Source: Psychrobacter fulvigenes
GTDB lineage: Bacteria > Pseudomonadota > Gammaproteobacteria > Pseudomonadales > Moraxellaceae
Reading direction: 5' to 3'
NCBI RefSeq assembly: GCF_904846155.1
Contig: NZ_CAJGZP010000001.1
Location: 2,108,001-2,172,000 of the forward strand
DNA: 64,000 nucleotides
Shown: one piece after another, positions 28,472 through 37,449 of the stretch
Layout of the letters: each line of letters starts with the position of its first letter
How positions within the stretch are numbered: position 1 is the stretch's first letter
Notes under the pieces: model-generated
Database searches by the model: none
What the model saw: the letters and a program-made list of their open reading frames with translations, nothing else
Told to the model about the DNA's origin: nothing
Program-made: the position numbers and the translations under genes

Positions 28472-28597
28472 TCAATCCTCCTTGATAGGTGACGAGCGTC
28501 AATTTTTTCTTTGGCGGCCCAATCTATCCATAGACTGAGCGCATTGCGCAAATAGTTAGATAACGTTTTATAAGTTATTTTTAGTAGCAATTATGCT

Positions 28598-30340
28598 TTA
28601 GCTAAAGCAGGTAAAACCTTTACCCATTTCAAGAAGAAATGCATCGGCTTCATCGACTTCATAAATAATTGGTTGTTTGCCTTTAATATCCTCTTGCAAG
28701 GCATCTAATAGCTGCTGCTTATCTGTGATTCGACGATAACCGGCGCTAAATCCTGCGGCTAACCGCTCAAAGTTCGGGGTTTTTATATTAACTCCAATCA
28801 AAGGCAAGCCACCCTCTTGCATATAGCGGCGAATCTCACCATGACCTTGGTTGTTCCATAACAGCACAATTAATGGTAGCTCAAGCTCAGCGGCACAGAT
28901 TAATTCGGCAATGGTAAATTGAATACCGCCATCACCAATCAGGCTGATAACGGGCGCTTTTGAGCCAATCATGGCACCAATCGCAGCGGGCAAACCATAA
29001 CCTAAGGTGCCAAAGCCCGTCGATGAGTTAAACCATCGACGCGTAGTTAACGCTTCAAAGCCAAGATTGCCGCTATAAACAGGCTGGGTTGAATCGCCAA
29101 CGAAGATAACGTCTTCCACCTCATCTCGAATCAGCTGTAGCAGCGCGTTTTGACCAGCAAAATCTGGCGTCATTTCTTCTATCAACGCTTGCTTTACCTT
29201 TGCTACTCGCGGTGCTGCTTGATGATGCAGCGGTTGATTTTCTAAGCGCGTACATAGACCACTAATAGCCATTTGCGCATCCGACAATAGCGCAATATCC
29301 GCTCTAAACGGACGCTGTAATTGCTGAGCGTCACAGTCGATACGAATCAACGTGCCATTGATTTTGAACCCACCATTAAAAAAAACATCATAATCAGTCT
29401 CACCAAGCTCCGTACCTATCGCCAATACTAAGTCGGCCTCGCTAATGACGGCGCGACCAGCGGCCAATGATTGATTGCTACCCAAACTCAGCGGATGCGC
29501 AGGCGGCAGTAAACCTTTGGCATTGATGGTCAAAAATGTCGGCGCATCGATAAGTTCTGACAGTTTTTGTGCGTCATGATTAACATCCACGCAGCCACCA
29601 CCATAAAGTAAGACTGGATTTTTTGCCGTTTTTAAGGTTTCAGCAATCAAATCTAATTGTGCAGGGTGAGGAAGTGGTTTGTTTGCTTGTAGTTGTGCCA
29701 AAATATTATTAGCAGATTGGCTGTTTAGAGAAGTATCTAGCTTATTTAGTTTAGGCGGCTTGGCGACATGGCGGGCATCAGCGGTAATCACATCAATGGG
29801 CAGCTGGATATGCACCGGCCCTGGACGCGCGCCATTAAATAACGCAAAAGCTTCGGCGATGACTTTCGGTAATGACTCAGGTTGCCAAATGGTTTTACTC
29901 ATAAGCGCCACTTTACTGACCATGCCTTGCTGATCGTGCAATTCATGCAAGTGCCCTTCACCGCTGCCGGTATGCTGCACTTTATTGACACTAGATATCA
30001 CCAGCATTGGTATAGAATCCGCCAATGATTGCGCCATCGCCGTCATGATATTGGTCATGCCGGGACCAGTGATGATAAAACAAACCCCCACTTTGCCAGA
30101 CGCGCGATAATAACCATCCGCCATAAAGCCTGCGCCTTGCTCGTGACGCGGCGTCACGTGGCGAATATTGGTATTCGGCAGGCCACGATATAGCTCGACC
30201 GTATGTACGCCCGGAATACCAAATACCGTCTTCACCCCGTAATATTCTAGCCACTGTACGAGTAGCTCACCACAAGTTAGAGATGAGGCAGTTGGCGCGG
30301 AATTTGGCAATGAAGAAGGCGTTTGTAGAGAATGCGTCAT
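28598..30340 (-). CDS. aruI: Thiamine-diphosphate enzyme, probable 5-guanidino-2-oxopentanoate decarboxylase (AruI-like)
   Basis: A 580-residue ThDP-dependent enzyme of the acetolactate synthase/decarboxylase superfamily. The N-terminal domain has VFGIPGVHTVELYRGL and RHEQGAGFMADGYYRASGK with the catalytic glutamate (~65), the middle domain ~210-340, and the C-terminal cofactor domain has GDGGIQFTIAEL followed by NNQGHGEIR. The sequence reads closer to Pseudomonas AruI (2-ketoarginine decarboxylase) than to IlvB, as recalled. The adjacent guanidinobutyrase-type gene fits the pathway: 2-ketoarginine to 4-guanidinobutyraldehyde to 4-guanidinobutyrate to GABA plus urea. A generic acetolactate synthase remains possible. 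Confidence 0.75.
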   Translation of the reverse strand: MTHSLQTPSSLPNSAPTASSLTCGELLVQWLEYYGVKTVFGIPGVHTVELYRGLPNTNIRHVTPRHEQGAGFMADGYYRASGKVGVCFIITGPGMTNIMTAMAQSLADSIPMLVISSVNKVQHTGSGEGHLHELHDQQGMVSKVALMSKTIWQPESLPKVIAEAFALFNGARPGPVHIQLPIDVITADARHVAKPPKLNKLDTSLNSQSANNILAQLQANKPLPHPAQLDLIAETLKTAKNPVLLYGGGCVDVNHDAQKLSELIDAPTFLTINAKGLLPPAHPLSLGSNQSLAAGRAVISEADLVLAIGTELGETDYDVFFNGGFKINGTLIRIDCDAQQLQRPFRADIALLSDAQMAISGLCTRLENQPLHHQAAPRVAKVKQALIEEMTPDFAGQNALLQLIRDEVEDVIFVGDSTQPVYSGNLGFEALTTRRWFNSSTGFGTLGYGLPAAIGAMIGSKAPVISLIGDGGIQFTIAELICAAELELPLIVLLWNNQGHGEIRRYMQEGGLPLIGVNIKTPNFERLAAGFSAGYRRITDKQQLLDALQEDIKGKQPIIYEVDEADAFLLEMGKGFTCFS

Positions 30341-30460
30341 GAGTTAATCATCCTAAAAAATTTAATAGCAATTAAATAAGTCGTTCAGTAGCAAATCCAA
30401 GCTAAACCTAAACTACCCTTTAATTCCTTATAAAGGACAGTTTGGGTTTATAAATTGTGC

Positions 30461-31429
30461 TCAATAAATAGCTTTAACCTTATCGTCATAACGCACGCCC
30501 GGTAAAATACATAGCATCTCAAATAGCAGGTTCGCGGCCAGTACCGAAGTATTGCCAAACGGGTCATACGGCGGTGACACTTCTACTAAATCGCCACCGA
30601 CCACATCAAGGCCACGCATACCGCGAATGATTTCGATACCTTGAGTGGATGTCAAGCCACCGATTTCAGCGGTTCCCGTACCCGGTGCAAACGCAGGATC
30701 AATACCATCAATATCAAAACTTAAGTATACTGGGCCAGCGCCTAATTTTTCGCGCACTTCTGCCATTAATGGTATCAGTGATTTATACCAGCACTCCTCA
30801 GCAGGCACGACGCGAAAACCCTGCTCGGTTGACCAATCAAACTCTTCGGCGCTATAACCCGTGCCACGCAGACCAATCTGAACGACGCGATTGCCATCGA
30901 TGAGGTTCTCTTCGACAGCTCGGCGGAACGGCGTACCATGAGCGATTTGTTCGCCAAACATCTCATCATTGATATCGGCATGGGCATCGATATGTACCAT
31001 CCCAACAGGGCCATATTTTTTGGCGAGCGCACGTAAGATAGGCAAAGCAATGGTATGGTCGCCACCCAAAGTTAACGGAATAGCGTCGTGGCTGAGGATT
31101 TTTTCTGAATAGAACTTCTCAATAATATCGACGCTTTTTAGCAGGTTAAAGGTGTTGATAGGCACGTCGCCAATGTCAGCGACTTGTAAGGACTCAAAGG
31201 GAGCGGCGCGAGTGGCGACGTTATAAGGGCGAATCATACGGGATTCATCGCGAATCTGGCGTGGTCCCAATCTAGCACCGCTACGGTTTGAGGTGCCGAT
31301 ATCTAAAGGCACGCCAACAAAAGCCACGTCTAGCCCCTCAGCATCCGCTTGGGTTGGCAGGCGCATCATAGAGGCGAAGCCGCCAAATCTTGGCATATCG
31401 TTGCCGCTTAATGGTTGATTGAATTTCAT
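30461..31429 (-). CDS. gbuA: Agmatinase/guanidinobutyrase family ureohydrolase
   Basis: A 322-residue manganese ureohydrolase. The metal ligands are in GGDHTIALP (~119), VHIDAHADIND (~142-152) and YLSFDIDGIDPAFAPGTGT (~227-245). The N-terminal segment RFGGFASMMRLP and long substrate loops fit guanidinobutyrase, guanidinopropionase or agmatinase. The neighbouring AruI-like gene favours 4-guanidinobutyrate as substrate, giving urea and 4-aminobutyrate. A GTG immediately precedes the ATG at 31429; the ATG has AAGGA at good spacing. Divergent from a LysR gene across 254 bases. Confidence 0.85.
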   Translation of the reverse strand: MKFNQPLSGNDMPRFGGFASMMRLPTQADAEGLDVAFVGVPLDIGTSNRSGARLGPRQIRDESRMIRPYNVATRAAPFESLQVADIGDVPINTFNLLKSVDIIEKFYSEKILSHDAIPLTLGGDHTIALPILRALAKKYGPVGMVHIDAHADINDEMFGEQIAHGTPFRRAVEENLIDGNRVVQIGLRGTGYSAEEFDWSTEQGFRVVPAEECWYKSLIPLMAEVREKLGAGPVYLSFDIDGIDPAFAPGTGTAEIGGLTSTQGIEIIRGMRGLDVVGGDLVEVSPPYDPFGNTSVLAANLLFEMLCILPGVRYDDKVKAIY

Positions 31430-31568
31430 CACTTACATCCTTATATCGATTGGTCAAAACAGACAGTGTGTCTACATTACTTTTTATCTATATTACTTTT
31501 TGTCTATGCCGTTTTTTCTATAGCTCTGACAATACCTAAATATCAAAGGCGAGACCATGGTAAAATTT

Positions 31569-31582
31569 AGAAGTAAACTTCT
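31569..31582. promoter_or_regulatory. Candidate LysR operator between gbuA-like and LysR genes
   Basis: A perfect dyad AGAAGTAAACTTCT (6-bp arms, 2-base centre) in the 254-base divergent intergenic region. Position and symmetry suit binding by the regulator encoded at 31684. No experimental support. Confidence 0.4.
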
Positions 31583-31683
31583 GGTTTTTCGTAGTAACTT
31601 TGATTTATTCGTTATTTATAGAAGTTATATAAAAAATTTGGTTAAGACGGTTTAAGATAATAGATACGGGGACATGACTTTCC

Positions 31684-32589
31684 ATGCTAGATGAATTGAT
31701 AAAAATTGACATCAAGACCCTGCGCAGCTTTATGGCCATCGTGGAATGCCAAGGCGTGACCGCCGCGCAGTCACGCTTAAATGTCACGCCGTCTGTCATT
31801 AGCGGTCATTTAACCCATTTAGAAGATCGTTTGGGTATGACGCTTTGTCATCGCGGGCGCGCGGGTTTTAAGCTCACCGAAGACGGCGCAGCGGTTTATG
31901 AGGCTTGCTTAAGCTTTAATGAGGCGGTGGCCAGCTTTCAGCATCAATTGCACTATATTCGGCAACTGGATTCGGTACGCGGCGGTCATATTCGATTATG
32001 TCTTATCGATCAGATGCCAACATTTTTTTATGATGTCTTGCGTCAATGCTTGGCTGCGAGCTATCGTCAAAACCCACTGATACACTTCTCTATCGATGTG
32101 CAAAGCCCTGAGAGTATGCTTGATAAGTTACTTAGCAATGAAAGTGATATTGGCGTGGGTTATTTTAGCAGCTTCCCGCCCCTATTGACCTTTCAGCCAG
32201 CATTTATCGAAAAGCAAGTCGTCTGCTGCGGACGCGAGCATCGGCTATTTTATGAGGCAGACGGTTTAACTTTTGAGGACTTGGAACAAAATTATCCTTG
32301 GATAAAACGGGGTTATATTACTGACCTAAGTATCAACCATGTGCGTCCAAAAACGTTAAGCGCCACCACTTATCATATGGAGGCGACTGCACAGTTAATT
32401 TTGGCGGGTCATCACGTCGGCTACCTTCCCAATGATTTGGCCAAGCGTTATGAAGAGAAAGGAATGATGAAAATACTATTGTCCAATGAGGCAAGCCATG
32501 AGGTCAAACACCATTGGGCTTATCGAGAAAATCTGCATAAACAGACTGGGGCGTTTTTAGAGCAGATGACAGGACTGCTAGCCGATTGA
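31684..32589 (+). CDS. LysR family transcriptional regulator
   Basis: A 301-residue LysR-type regulator with the helix-turn-helix at residues 8-60 (TLRSFMAIVECQGVTAAQSRLNVTPSVISGHLTHLEDRLG split over this stretch), then the two-lobed effector domain. Its divergent placement against the ureohydrolase gene suggests it controls the guanidino-compound genes. The effector is unknown; 2-ketoarginine, arginine or guanidinobutyrate would be reasonable guesses. Confidence 0.88.
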   Translation: MLDELIKIDIKTLRSFMAIVECQGVTAAQSRLNVTPSVISGHLTHLEDRLGMTLCHRGRAGFKLTEDGAAVYEACLSFNEAVASFQHQLHYIRQLDSVRGGHIRLCLIDQMPTFFYDVLRQCLAASYRQNPLIHFSIDVQSPESMLDKLLSNESDIGVGYFSSFPPLLTFQPAFIEKQVVCCGREHRLFYEADGLTFEDLEQNYPWIKRGYITDLSINHVRPKTLSATTYHMEATAQLILAGHHVGYLPNDLAKRYEEKGMMKILLSNEASHEVKHHWAYRENLHKQTGAFLEQMTGLLAD

Positions 32590-32637
32590 GCCCCACTCTA
32601 ACTGAACGATTGACAGTCAGTCTCAAGTATATAAATA

Positions 32638-32676
32638 TAAAAAAAGGACACGATACAAATATCATGTCCTTTTTTA
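32638..32676. terminator. Bidirectional intrinsic terminator
   Basis: AAAAAAAGGACACGATA-type left arm pairs with TATCATGTCCTTTTTT-type right arm around a short loop, between the convergent LysR gene and ridA-like gene. Confidence 0.87.
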
Positions 32677-32698
32677 TGTCACTATCGAGGTAGAGTGG

Positions 32699-33040
32699 CT
32701 ATTCAGCAGCGATGGCTGTCATTTCAACCAACAGCTCAGGACGTGCCAATGCAGACTCGCCACAAGCACGCGCTGGTGGCTGTATGCCTTCAAACCAGCT
32801 GTCCCACACTTCATTCATTGCGGCAAAGTCTGCCATATCTTTTATCCAAACCGTCACAGAAAGTAGCTTTGATTTATCGCTGCCAACTTCTTCTAACAAT
32901 ATTTGTATTTTCTCTAAACAAGTCAGTGTTTGCGCTTTGATATCATCTTCCGCATTGCCCACTTGACCACATAAATAAACGGTCTGGTTATGGACGACAA
33001 TTTTGCTCATGCGTTGATTGCTATGGAACTTTTTAATCAT
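32699..33040 (-). CDS. RidA family protein (reactive imine/enamine deaminase)
   Basis: A 113-residue YjgF/YER057c/UK114-family protein. The segment TVYLCGQVGN (~16-26), a central LLSVTVWIKDMADFAAMNEVWDSWF split around 60-85, and PPARACGESAL with the substrate-binding arginine (~88-98) are visible. It follows the D-amino acid dehydrogenase gene by 35 bases on the same strand. Amino-acid dehydrogenases release imines, which RidA proteins hydrolyse to keto acid and ammonia, so the pair makes chemical sense. AAGGATAAATC precedes the ATG. Confidence 0.85.
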   Translation of the reverse strand: MIKKFHSNQRMSKIVVHNQTVYLCGQVGNAEDDIKAQTLTCLEKIQILLEEVGSDKSKLLSVTVWIKDMADFAAMNEVWDSWFEGIQPPARACGESALARPELLVEMTAIAAE

Positions 33041-33075
33041 GATTTATCCTTACTTTATTCAAATTTAGGATCAAA

Positions 33076-34335
33076 CTATTTAGAAAAACGCGTCGCATTA
33101 AACGGCTTAACATCAACCGTCAATGGCTTATCATGAATCAGCTCTTCAACGAGACGTCCAGTAATCGGACCCAAAGTAAAGCCTTGATGACTATGACCAA
33201 AAGCAAACCATAATTTATCATGTTTGTCTGCTGGACCAATAACTGGCTTCATATCTGGCATACAAGGACGTGATCCTGCCCATGCTTCGCTCTCTACCGC
33301 ATCTTCTAATGGCAAGATTTTCTTAGCCAGTTTCAACACGGTTTTTAGTTGGCCAAAGTTCTTTGGTGCATTCATCGTGGTCATTTCAGCACCTGTGGTA
33401 ATACGAATACCTTGCTGCATTGGCCCCATGACAAAACCTTTATCCATATCAAACATGCTGTGATGAATGGTGTTTTTTGCATGTACTTTGAAGTGCTGAT
33501 GATAACCACGCATTGGAAATAATGGCAAATTATACCCTAGCGGCTGTATTAGCTCATTTGACCACGGGCCTGCTGCGATAACCAGATGATCACTATAGTA
33601 AGTATCATTATTAGTCACTACCTTCCAGCCTTCACCATCCTCACTGCTATCTGGTTGTATCTCTTGCACATTGCTTTCAACTATCGTGCCTTGCATTTCT
33701 TCAAAGCTTTTGGCATAAGCTTTTACCAGGGCACTTGGGTTTGATACTTGCCATGAGTTGAGCCAATGAATGGCACCAACGAAACCGTCGAAGTTTGCGT
33801 TAGGCTCTAAGGCTTTTAATTCCTCTAAGCTCAGTACTTTATGTTCGACGCCTTTCTCACGATCAAGAATGGCTGTATCAACTGCTTTTTTTAGCGTCTC
33901 TTCAGAGCGATGCAGTTGCAACCAACCATCGCGGGCGATCAACTCGTCAGCGTTTGATGCTTCAATCATCTTTTGATGCTCACTGGTACAATGCGCAATC
34001 AGTGTCTGCCACTCTGACTCTATTTTTTTGACTGAAGCTGGCGTAGAATACTTCCAGTATTGCAGTAGCGCTTGGTGATAACGCAGCAAGGCTGGTATAC
34101 GATAGCGAATATCTGTACCCTGATTGGGCAATACTCTTACCATTTCTGTGATCTGACGCGGGAATGGGTGCGTATGAACCGCTTCACGCTGAATCAATCC
34201 AGCATTGCCATATGAGGTTTCGAGTCCTGGTAGCTTTCTGTCCAACATCAGCACTTTTGAGCCGTTGTTTTGTAGATGCCAAGCCGCTGCCGTACCGACC
34301 ATACCTGCACCAATTACAATAACGTCATAACGCAT
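33076..34335 (-). CDS. dadA: D-amino acid dehydrogenase-like FAD oxidoreductase
   Basis: A 419-residue flavoprotein of the DadA/glycine-oxidase (DAO) family. It has the FAD motif DVIVIGAGMVGTAAAWHLQ at residues 4-22, LETSYGNAGLI (~38), VIAAGPWSNELI (~250), and the C-terminal GHSHQGFTLGPITGRLVEEL. It oxidises D-amino acids to imino acids, delivering electrons to the membrane chain. Proximity to the AruI/guanidinobutyrase genes raises the possibility of D-arginine as substrate, but D-alanine or a broad range is equally possible. It is the first gene of a dadA-ridA pair. Confidence 0.82.
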   Translation of the reverse strand: MRYDVIVIGAGMVGTAAAWHLQNNGSKVLMLDRKLPGLETSYGNAGLIQREAVHTHPFPRQITEMVRVLPNQGTDIRYRIPALLRYHQALLQYWKYSTPASVKKIESEWQTLIAHCTSEHQKMIEASNADELIARDGWLQLHRSEETLKKAVDTAILDREKGVEHKVLSLEELKALEPNANFDGFVGAIHWLNSWQVSNPSALVKAYAKSFEEMQGTIVESNVQEIQPDSSEDGEGWKVVTNNDTYYSDHLVIAAGPWSNELIQPLGYNLPLFPMRGYHQHFKVHAKNTIHHSMFDMDKGFVMGPMQQGIRITTGAEMTTMNAPKNFGQLKTVLKLAKKILPLEDAVESEAWAGSRPCMPDMKPVIGPADKHDKLWFAFGHSHQGFTLGPITGRLVEELIHDKPLTVDVKPFNATRFSK

Positions 34336-34572
34336 AGCCTATCCTTTTCTGGTAAGAATATAAAAGATTTAGGGGCTTATGGTAACGCATTTTGATAAAT
34401 ATTAAACCACCATTTAAAAGAAAATTTTGTTATCCGTTACTTTTGGTTATATAGCTTTGACTAACCTTATGACCTATATAAGATTTTGCTTTTACTTGCT
34501 ACACCTAACGCTAATATCTAGATAATTCGGCATGTTATCTCATCTTTATTCTACTGGCTGGATCCTTACTTT

Positions 34573-34917
34573 ATGAATCCTATTTTTATCGGTTACGGCT
34601 ACTTGTTTTTAGCCATTATCTTCGAAGTACTTGGCACGTCCTTTTTGGTCAAATCTGAGCAGTTCACGCGCTTAGTCCCTACGCTATTAACAGCCATTCT
34701 TTATGTCTGCTCGTTTTACTTTTTGACCTTAACTCTCAAAACTCTCCCCTTAGGCATCGCTTATGCGATTTGGGGCGGCGTCGGTATCGTATTGGTCGCT
34801 ATTATCGGGGTAGTGCTATTTAGACAAAGTATTGATATACCAGCAATTATTGGTATCGCACTCATTATCAGCGGTGTCATCGTGATTAATGTCTTCTCAA
34901 AAACGGTGGGGCATTAG
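34573..34917 (+). CDS. SMR family multidrug efflux transporter (EmrE-like)
   Basis: A 114-residue, four-helix small multidrug resistance protein acting as a dimeric proton antiporter for cationic compounds. The essential membrane glutamate is visible in the first helix (FLAIIFEVLGTSFL), followed by LKTLPLGIAYAIWGGVGIV, the family signature, and ALIISGVIVINVFS at the end. Gene order with the helicase is convergent, 14 bases apart. Confidence 0.9.
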   Translation: MNPIFIGYGYLFLAIIFEVLGTSFLVKSEQFTRLVPTLLTAILYVCSFYFLTLTLKTLPLGIAYAIWGGVGIVLVAIIGVVLFRQSIDIPAIIGIALIISGVIVINVFSKTVGH

Positions 34918-34931
34918 ATGTGCGCCTATTT

Positions 34932-37118
34932 TTACCACCACACTGGATCATCACTCGCCAGCGTCTCTAACAGTTTTTTAGAGCTTTTAACCTCAACCTC
35001 ATCAGCAGACAATTCTGCGATAAATCGTGATGGCTTATCAAAGTAGCCAGAATAACTGGCAAAGTAATCTGGAGCTGTCAGATACAGTCTGGTCTTGGCG
35101 CGGCTACAGGCCACATAAAACAATTTACGCTCTTCTTCTAACTCTTCAAAGTCAGCCAATGAGCGATGGTGCGGCGTAATACCATCGACCAATGAGTTGA
35201 CAAAGACCACTGGCCACTCTAGTCCTTTGGCGCTATGAATGGTCGAAATCGTCACTTTATCTTTGTCATCCTCTTCTGGCTGACTGGTCGTCGCCACTGA
35301 ATCATTGGGTGGATCGAGCGCCAGATTTTCTAAGAAATTATCAAGGCTGCTGTACTCTGTTGCTAAGTTTTTTAGCACCCGAAAGTCTTCATTGCGCTCA
35401 CGCCAGTTTTCCTCTAGCGTTTTTAGAATAGGAACATAAAACTCTAAAACATGCTCAATAATACTCTCGACTGATTCTGCCTGACTGGCCTTTGTCAGAG
35501 TGTGATACAAAGGCTCAAGTTGCTCACTTTTTTTGGCAAACTTTGCCGTGAGTAATGGCTCAAAAGAATTATTATCGCCATTAATCGCTTGGGTTAACCG
35601 AGTCGCAGTGACTGCCCCAACTCCTCTGAACAAGGTTAGAATGCGATGCCAAGCAATCGTATCGTTTGGGTTATAAAGGATTTTAACAAAGGCCAAAACA
35701 TCTTTGATGTGCCGTCTCTCAATAAACTTAATACCACCTACCACGATAAATGGAATGCCGCGCTCCATAAACTCTAGCTGTACATAGTTGGACTGAAAAG
35801 ATGTGCGACACAATACTGCAAAATCAGCAAAATCGTACTCTGCTTTGTGCTCAACAATCTTATCGGCGATATATTTGGCCTCTTTGGTCTCATCACTTGC
35901 TCGGCTAAAGACTGGCTTGTCACCACTTATTGCTGCGCTCGAATACAGCTGCTTTTGGTAGCCCAAGGTAATTTGCGCGGACAAGGCATTGATATAATTT
36001 AAAACAGCAGGCGTACTGCGATAGTTTTGTTCAAGCTTAATTAAACTTGCTTCGGGATAAGTCTCACCGAACAGGAGGATATTTTCGTAGTTTGCGCCGC
36101 GAAAAGCATAAATACTTTGATTGTCATCACCGCCCACCATCAGCGATACTGACTTAGGCTCACAAATCAAATCTATCAGCTGTTTTTGCGGGATATTGGT
36201 ATCTTGATATTCATCGACCATGATGTAGCGATATTGATTTTGTAGCATTTGGCGAAAGGTATCGTTGGTCTTTAAATGGCGTACTACTTGGCTGATAATA
36301 TCGTCAAAATCGTAAAGATGATTGGCACGCTTATACTCATGAAAATCAATTGCCAACTGCTCGATAATGGGAATATGTACAGCGATATCAGGATAATTAT
36401 TTTCGATTAAGTCGCGGATATGAATGCGTCTGTTTCTAGAAGTGGAGATGATATTTTGCAAGGTCTTTTTACGCGGAAAGGCTTGGCTTTTGGTCTGCGC
36501 AGGATACTTTTTTTCTTTATGAATTAAATCGATGGCATCCTCGCTATCGCCTGTGTCCAAGATAGTAAAGCGCGGGTTGATACCGAGCAGCCCTGAGTAC
36601 TGACGCAATAGCATATTGCAGAATGAATGAAAAGTGCCACTAGTGATATCATTTAGCATCTTACTGGTCGGTAGGGTATCTTTTGCCAAGTCATCGTCTG
36701 ATAACGTATCAGCCAATAAGACTTTGGCGCGACTTTTTATCTCATTCGCCGCTTTACGGGTAAAGGTCAGTAGCAAGATGCTTTTGGGCGTCACCCCATT
36801 TTCTAACAAATAGCTGGTGCGATAAGTCAAGGTCTTGGTCTTGCCAGAGCCAGCACCTGCGATGACCAGTACTTTGCCATCAACCGTTGTGGCAGCTAGC
36901 AATTGATCGGGGTTTAGCTCGCTGGCGTAGTCTACTTTTAACCCTAACTCACTATTTAACCTTTGCTTGAGCAGTTCAACATTTGCCTCATCACCAGCAT
37001 CGATTAAATTAGCTTCTAGCTTTTTGATCGCCTGCTCCAGACGCGTAAGCTTGGGCTTAATCTCCATGAAGTTCTGCGGATAGTTGTAGCTTTGTGTGTC
37101 AAAGATTGTGGTCGTCAT
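34932..37118 (-). CDS. UvrD/Rep family ATP-dependent DNA helicase
   Basis: A 728-residue superfamily 1A helicase. The motifs in order: LNPDQLLAA (Q), VIAGAGSGKTKTLTYR (I, ~131), LTFTRKAANEIKSRA (Ia), DEYQDTNIPQ (II, ~310), VGGDDNQSIYAFRGA (III), LEQNYRST (IV), TIHSAKGLEWPVVF (V, ~632), and FYVACSRAKTRLYLT (VI). It has a ~60-residue N-terminal coiled-coil-like extension not found in UvrD or Rep. It probably unwinds DNA in repair or replication restart. The exact orthologue is not assigned. Confidence 0.88.
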   Translation of the reverse strand: MTTTIFDTQSYNYPQNFMEIKPKLTRLEQAIKKLEANLIDAGDEANVELLKQRLNSELGLKVDYASELNPDQLLAATTVDGKVLVIAGAGSGKTKTLTYRTSYLLENGVTPKSILLLTFTRKAANEIKSRAKVLLADTLSDDDLAKDTLPTSKMLNDITSGTFHSFCNMLLRQYSGLLGINPRFTILDTGDSEDAIDLIHKEKKYPAQTKSQAFPRKKTLQNIISTSRNRRIHIRDLIENNYPDIAVHIPIIEQLAIDFHEYKRANHLYDFDDIISQVVRHLKTNDTFRQMLQNQYRYIMVDEYQDTNIPQKQLIDLICEPKSVSLMVGGDDNQSIYAFRGANYENILLFGETYPEASLIKLEQNYRSTPAVLNYINALSAQITLGYQKQLYSSAAISGDKPVFSRASDETKEAKYIADKIVEHKAEYDFADFAVLCRTSFQSNYVQLEFMERGIPFIVVGGIKFIERRHIKDVLAFVKILYNPNDTIAWHRILTLFRGVGAVTATRLTQAINGDNNSFEPLLTAKFAKKSEQLEPLYHTLTKASQAESVESIIEHVLEFYVPILKTLEENWRERNEDFRVLKNLATEYSSLDNFLENLALDPPNDSVATTSQPEEDDKDKVTISTIHSAKGLEWPVVFVNSLVDGITPHHRSLADFEELEEERKLFYVACSRAKTRLYLTAPDYFASYSGYFDKPSRFIAELSADEVEVKSSKKLLETLASDDPVWW

Positions 37119-37347
37119 GGTAGAGATTGGCCTTTCATATAATGTACAAGCTCGTTATTTAATAAACTTGGCTTAGTGAATGAGTCGTTAATTTAAAAAC
37201 GTACCTGCCTGCAACTCTAGCAGAGTAGCATCGAATTATCATGGCTATCTTTTATGTCTAGATTTTATATAGTCATAAGAGATAGTCGTCAAGATTATGG
37301 GGAGTCATCAGTACCGACCCAATCTCAAAGCGCTTTAAATAAATTAT

Positions 37348-37408
37348 AAAAAACCTGTCACCACTCTTTATAAAGCCTTGAGCAGTATAAAGAGTGCTAA
37401 CAGGTTAT
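37348..37408 (-). terminator. Intrinsic terminator after nlpD
   Basis: Long hairpin on the minus strand with arms AACCTGT and ACAGGTT outside and CACTCTTTATA with TATAAAGAGTG inside. It is followed by six T residues, about 40 bases past the nlpD stop. Confidence 0.8.
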
Positions 37409-37449
37409 TGAGTGGGTTCAACTTAAGTCAGAATCTGCTGATTGATACT

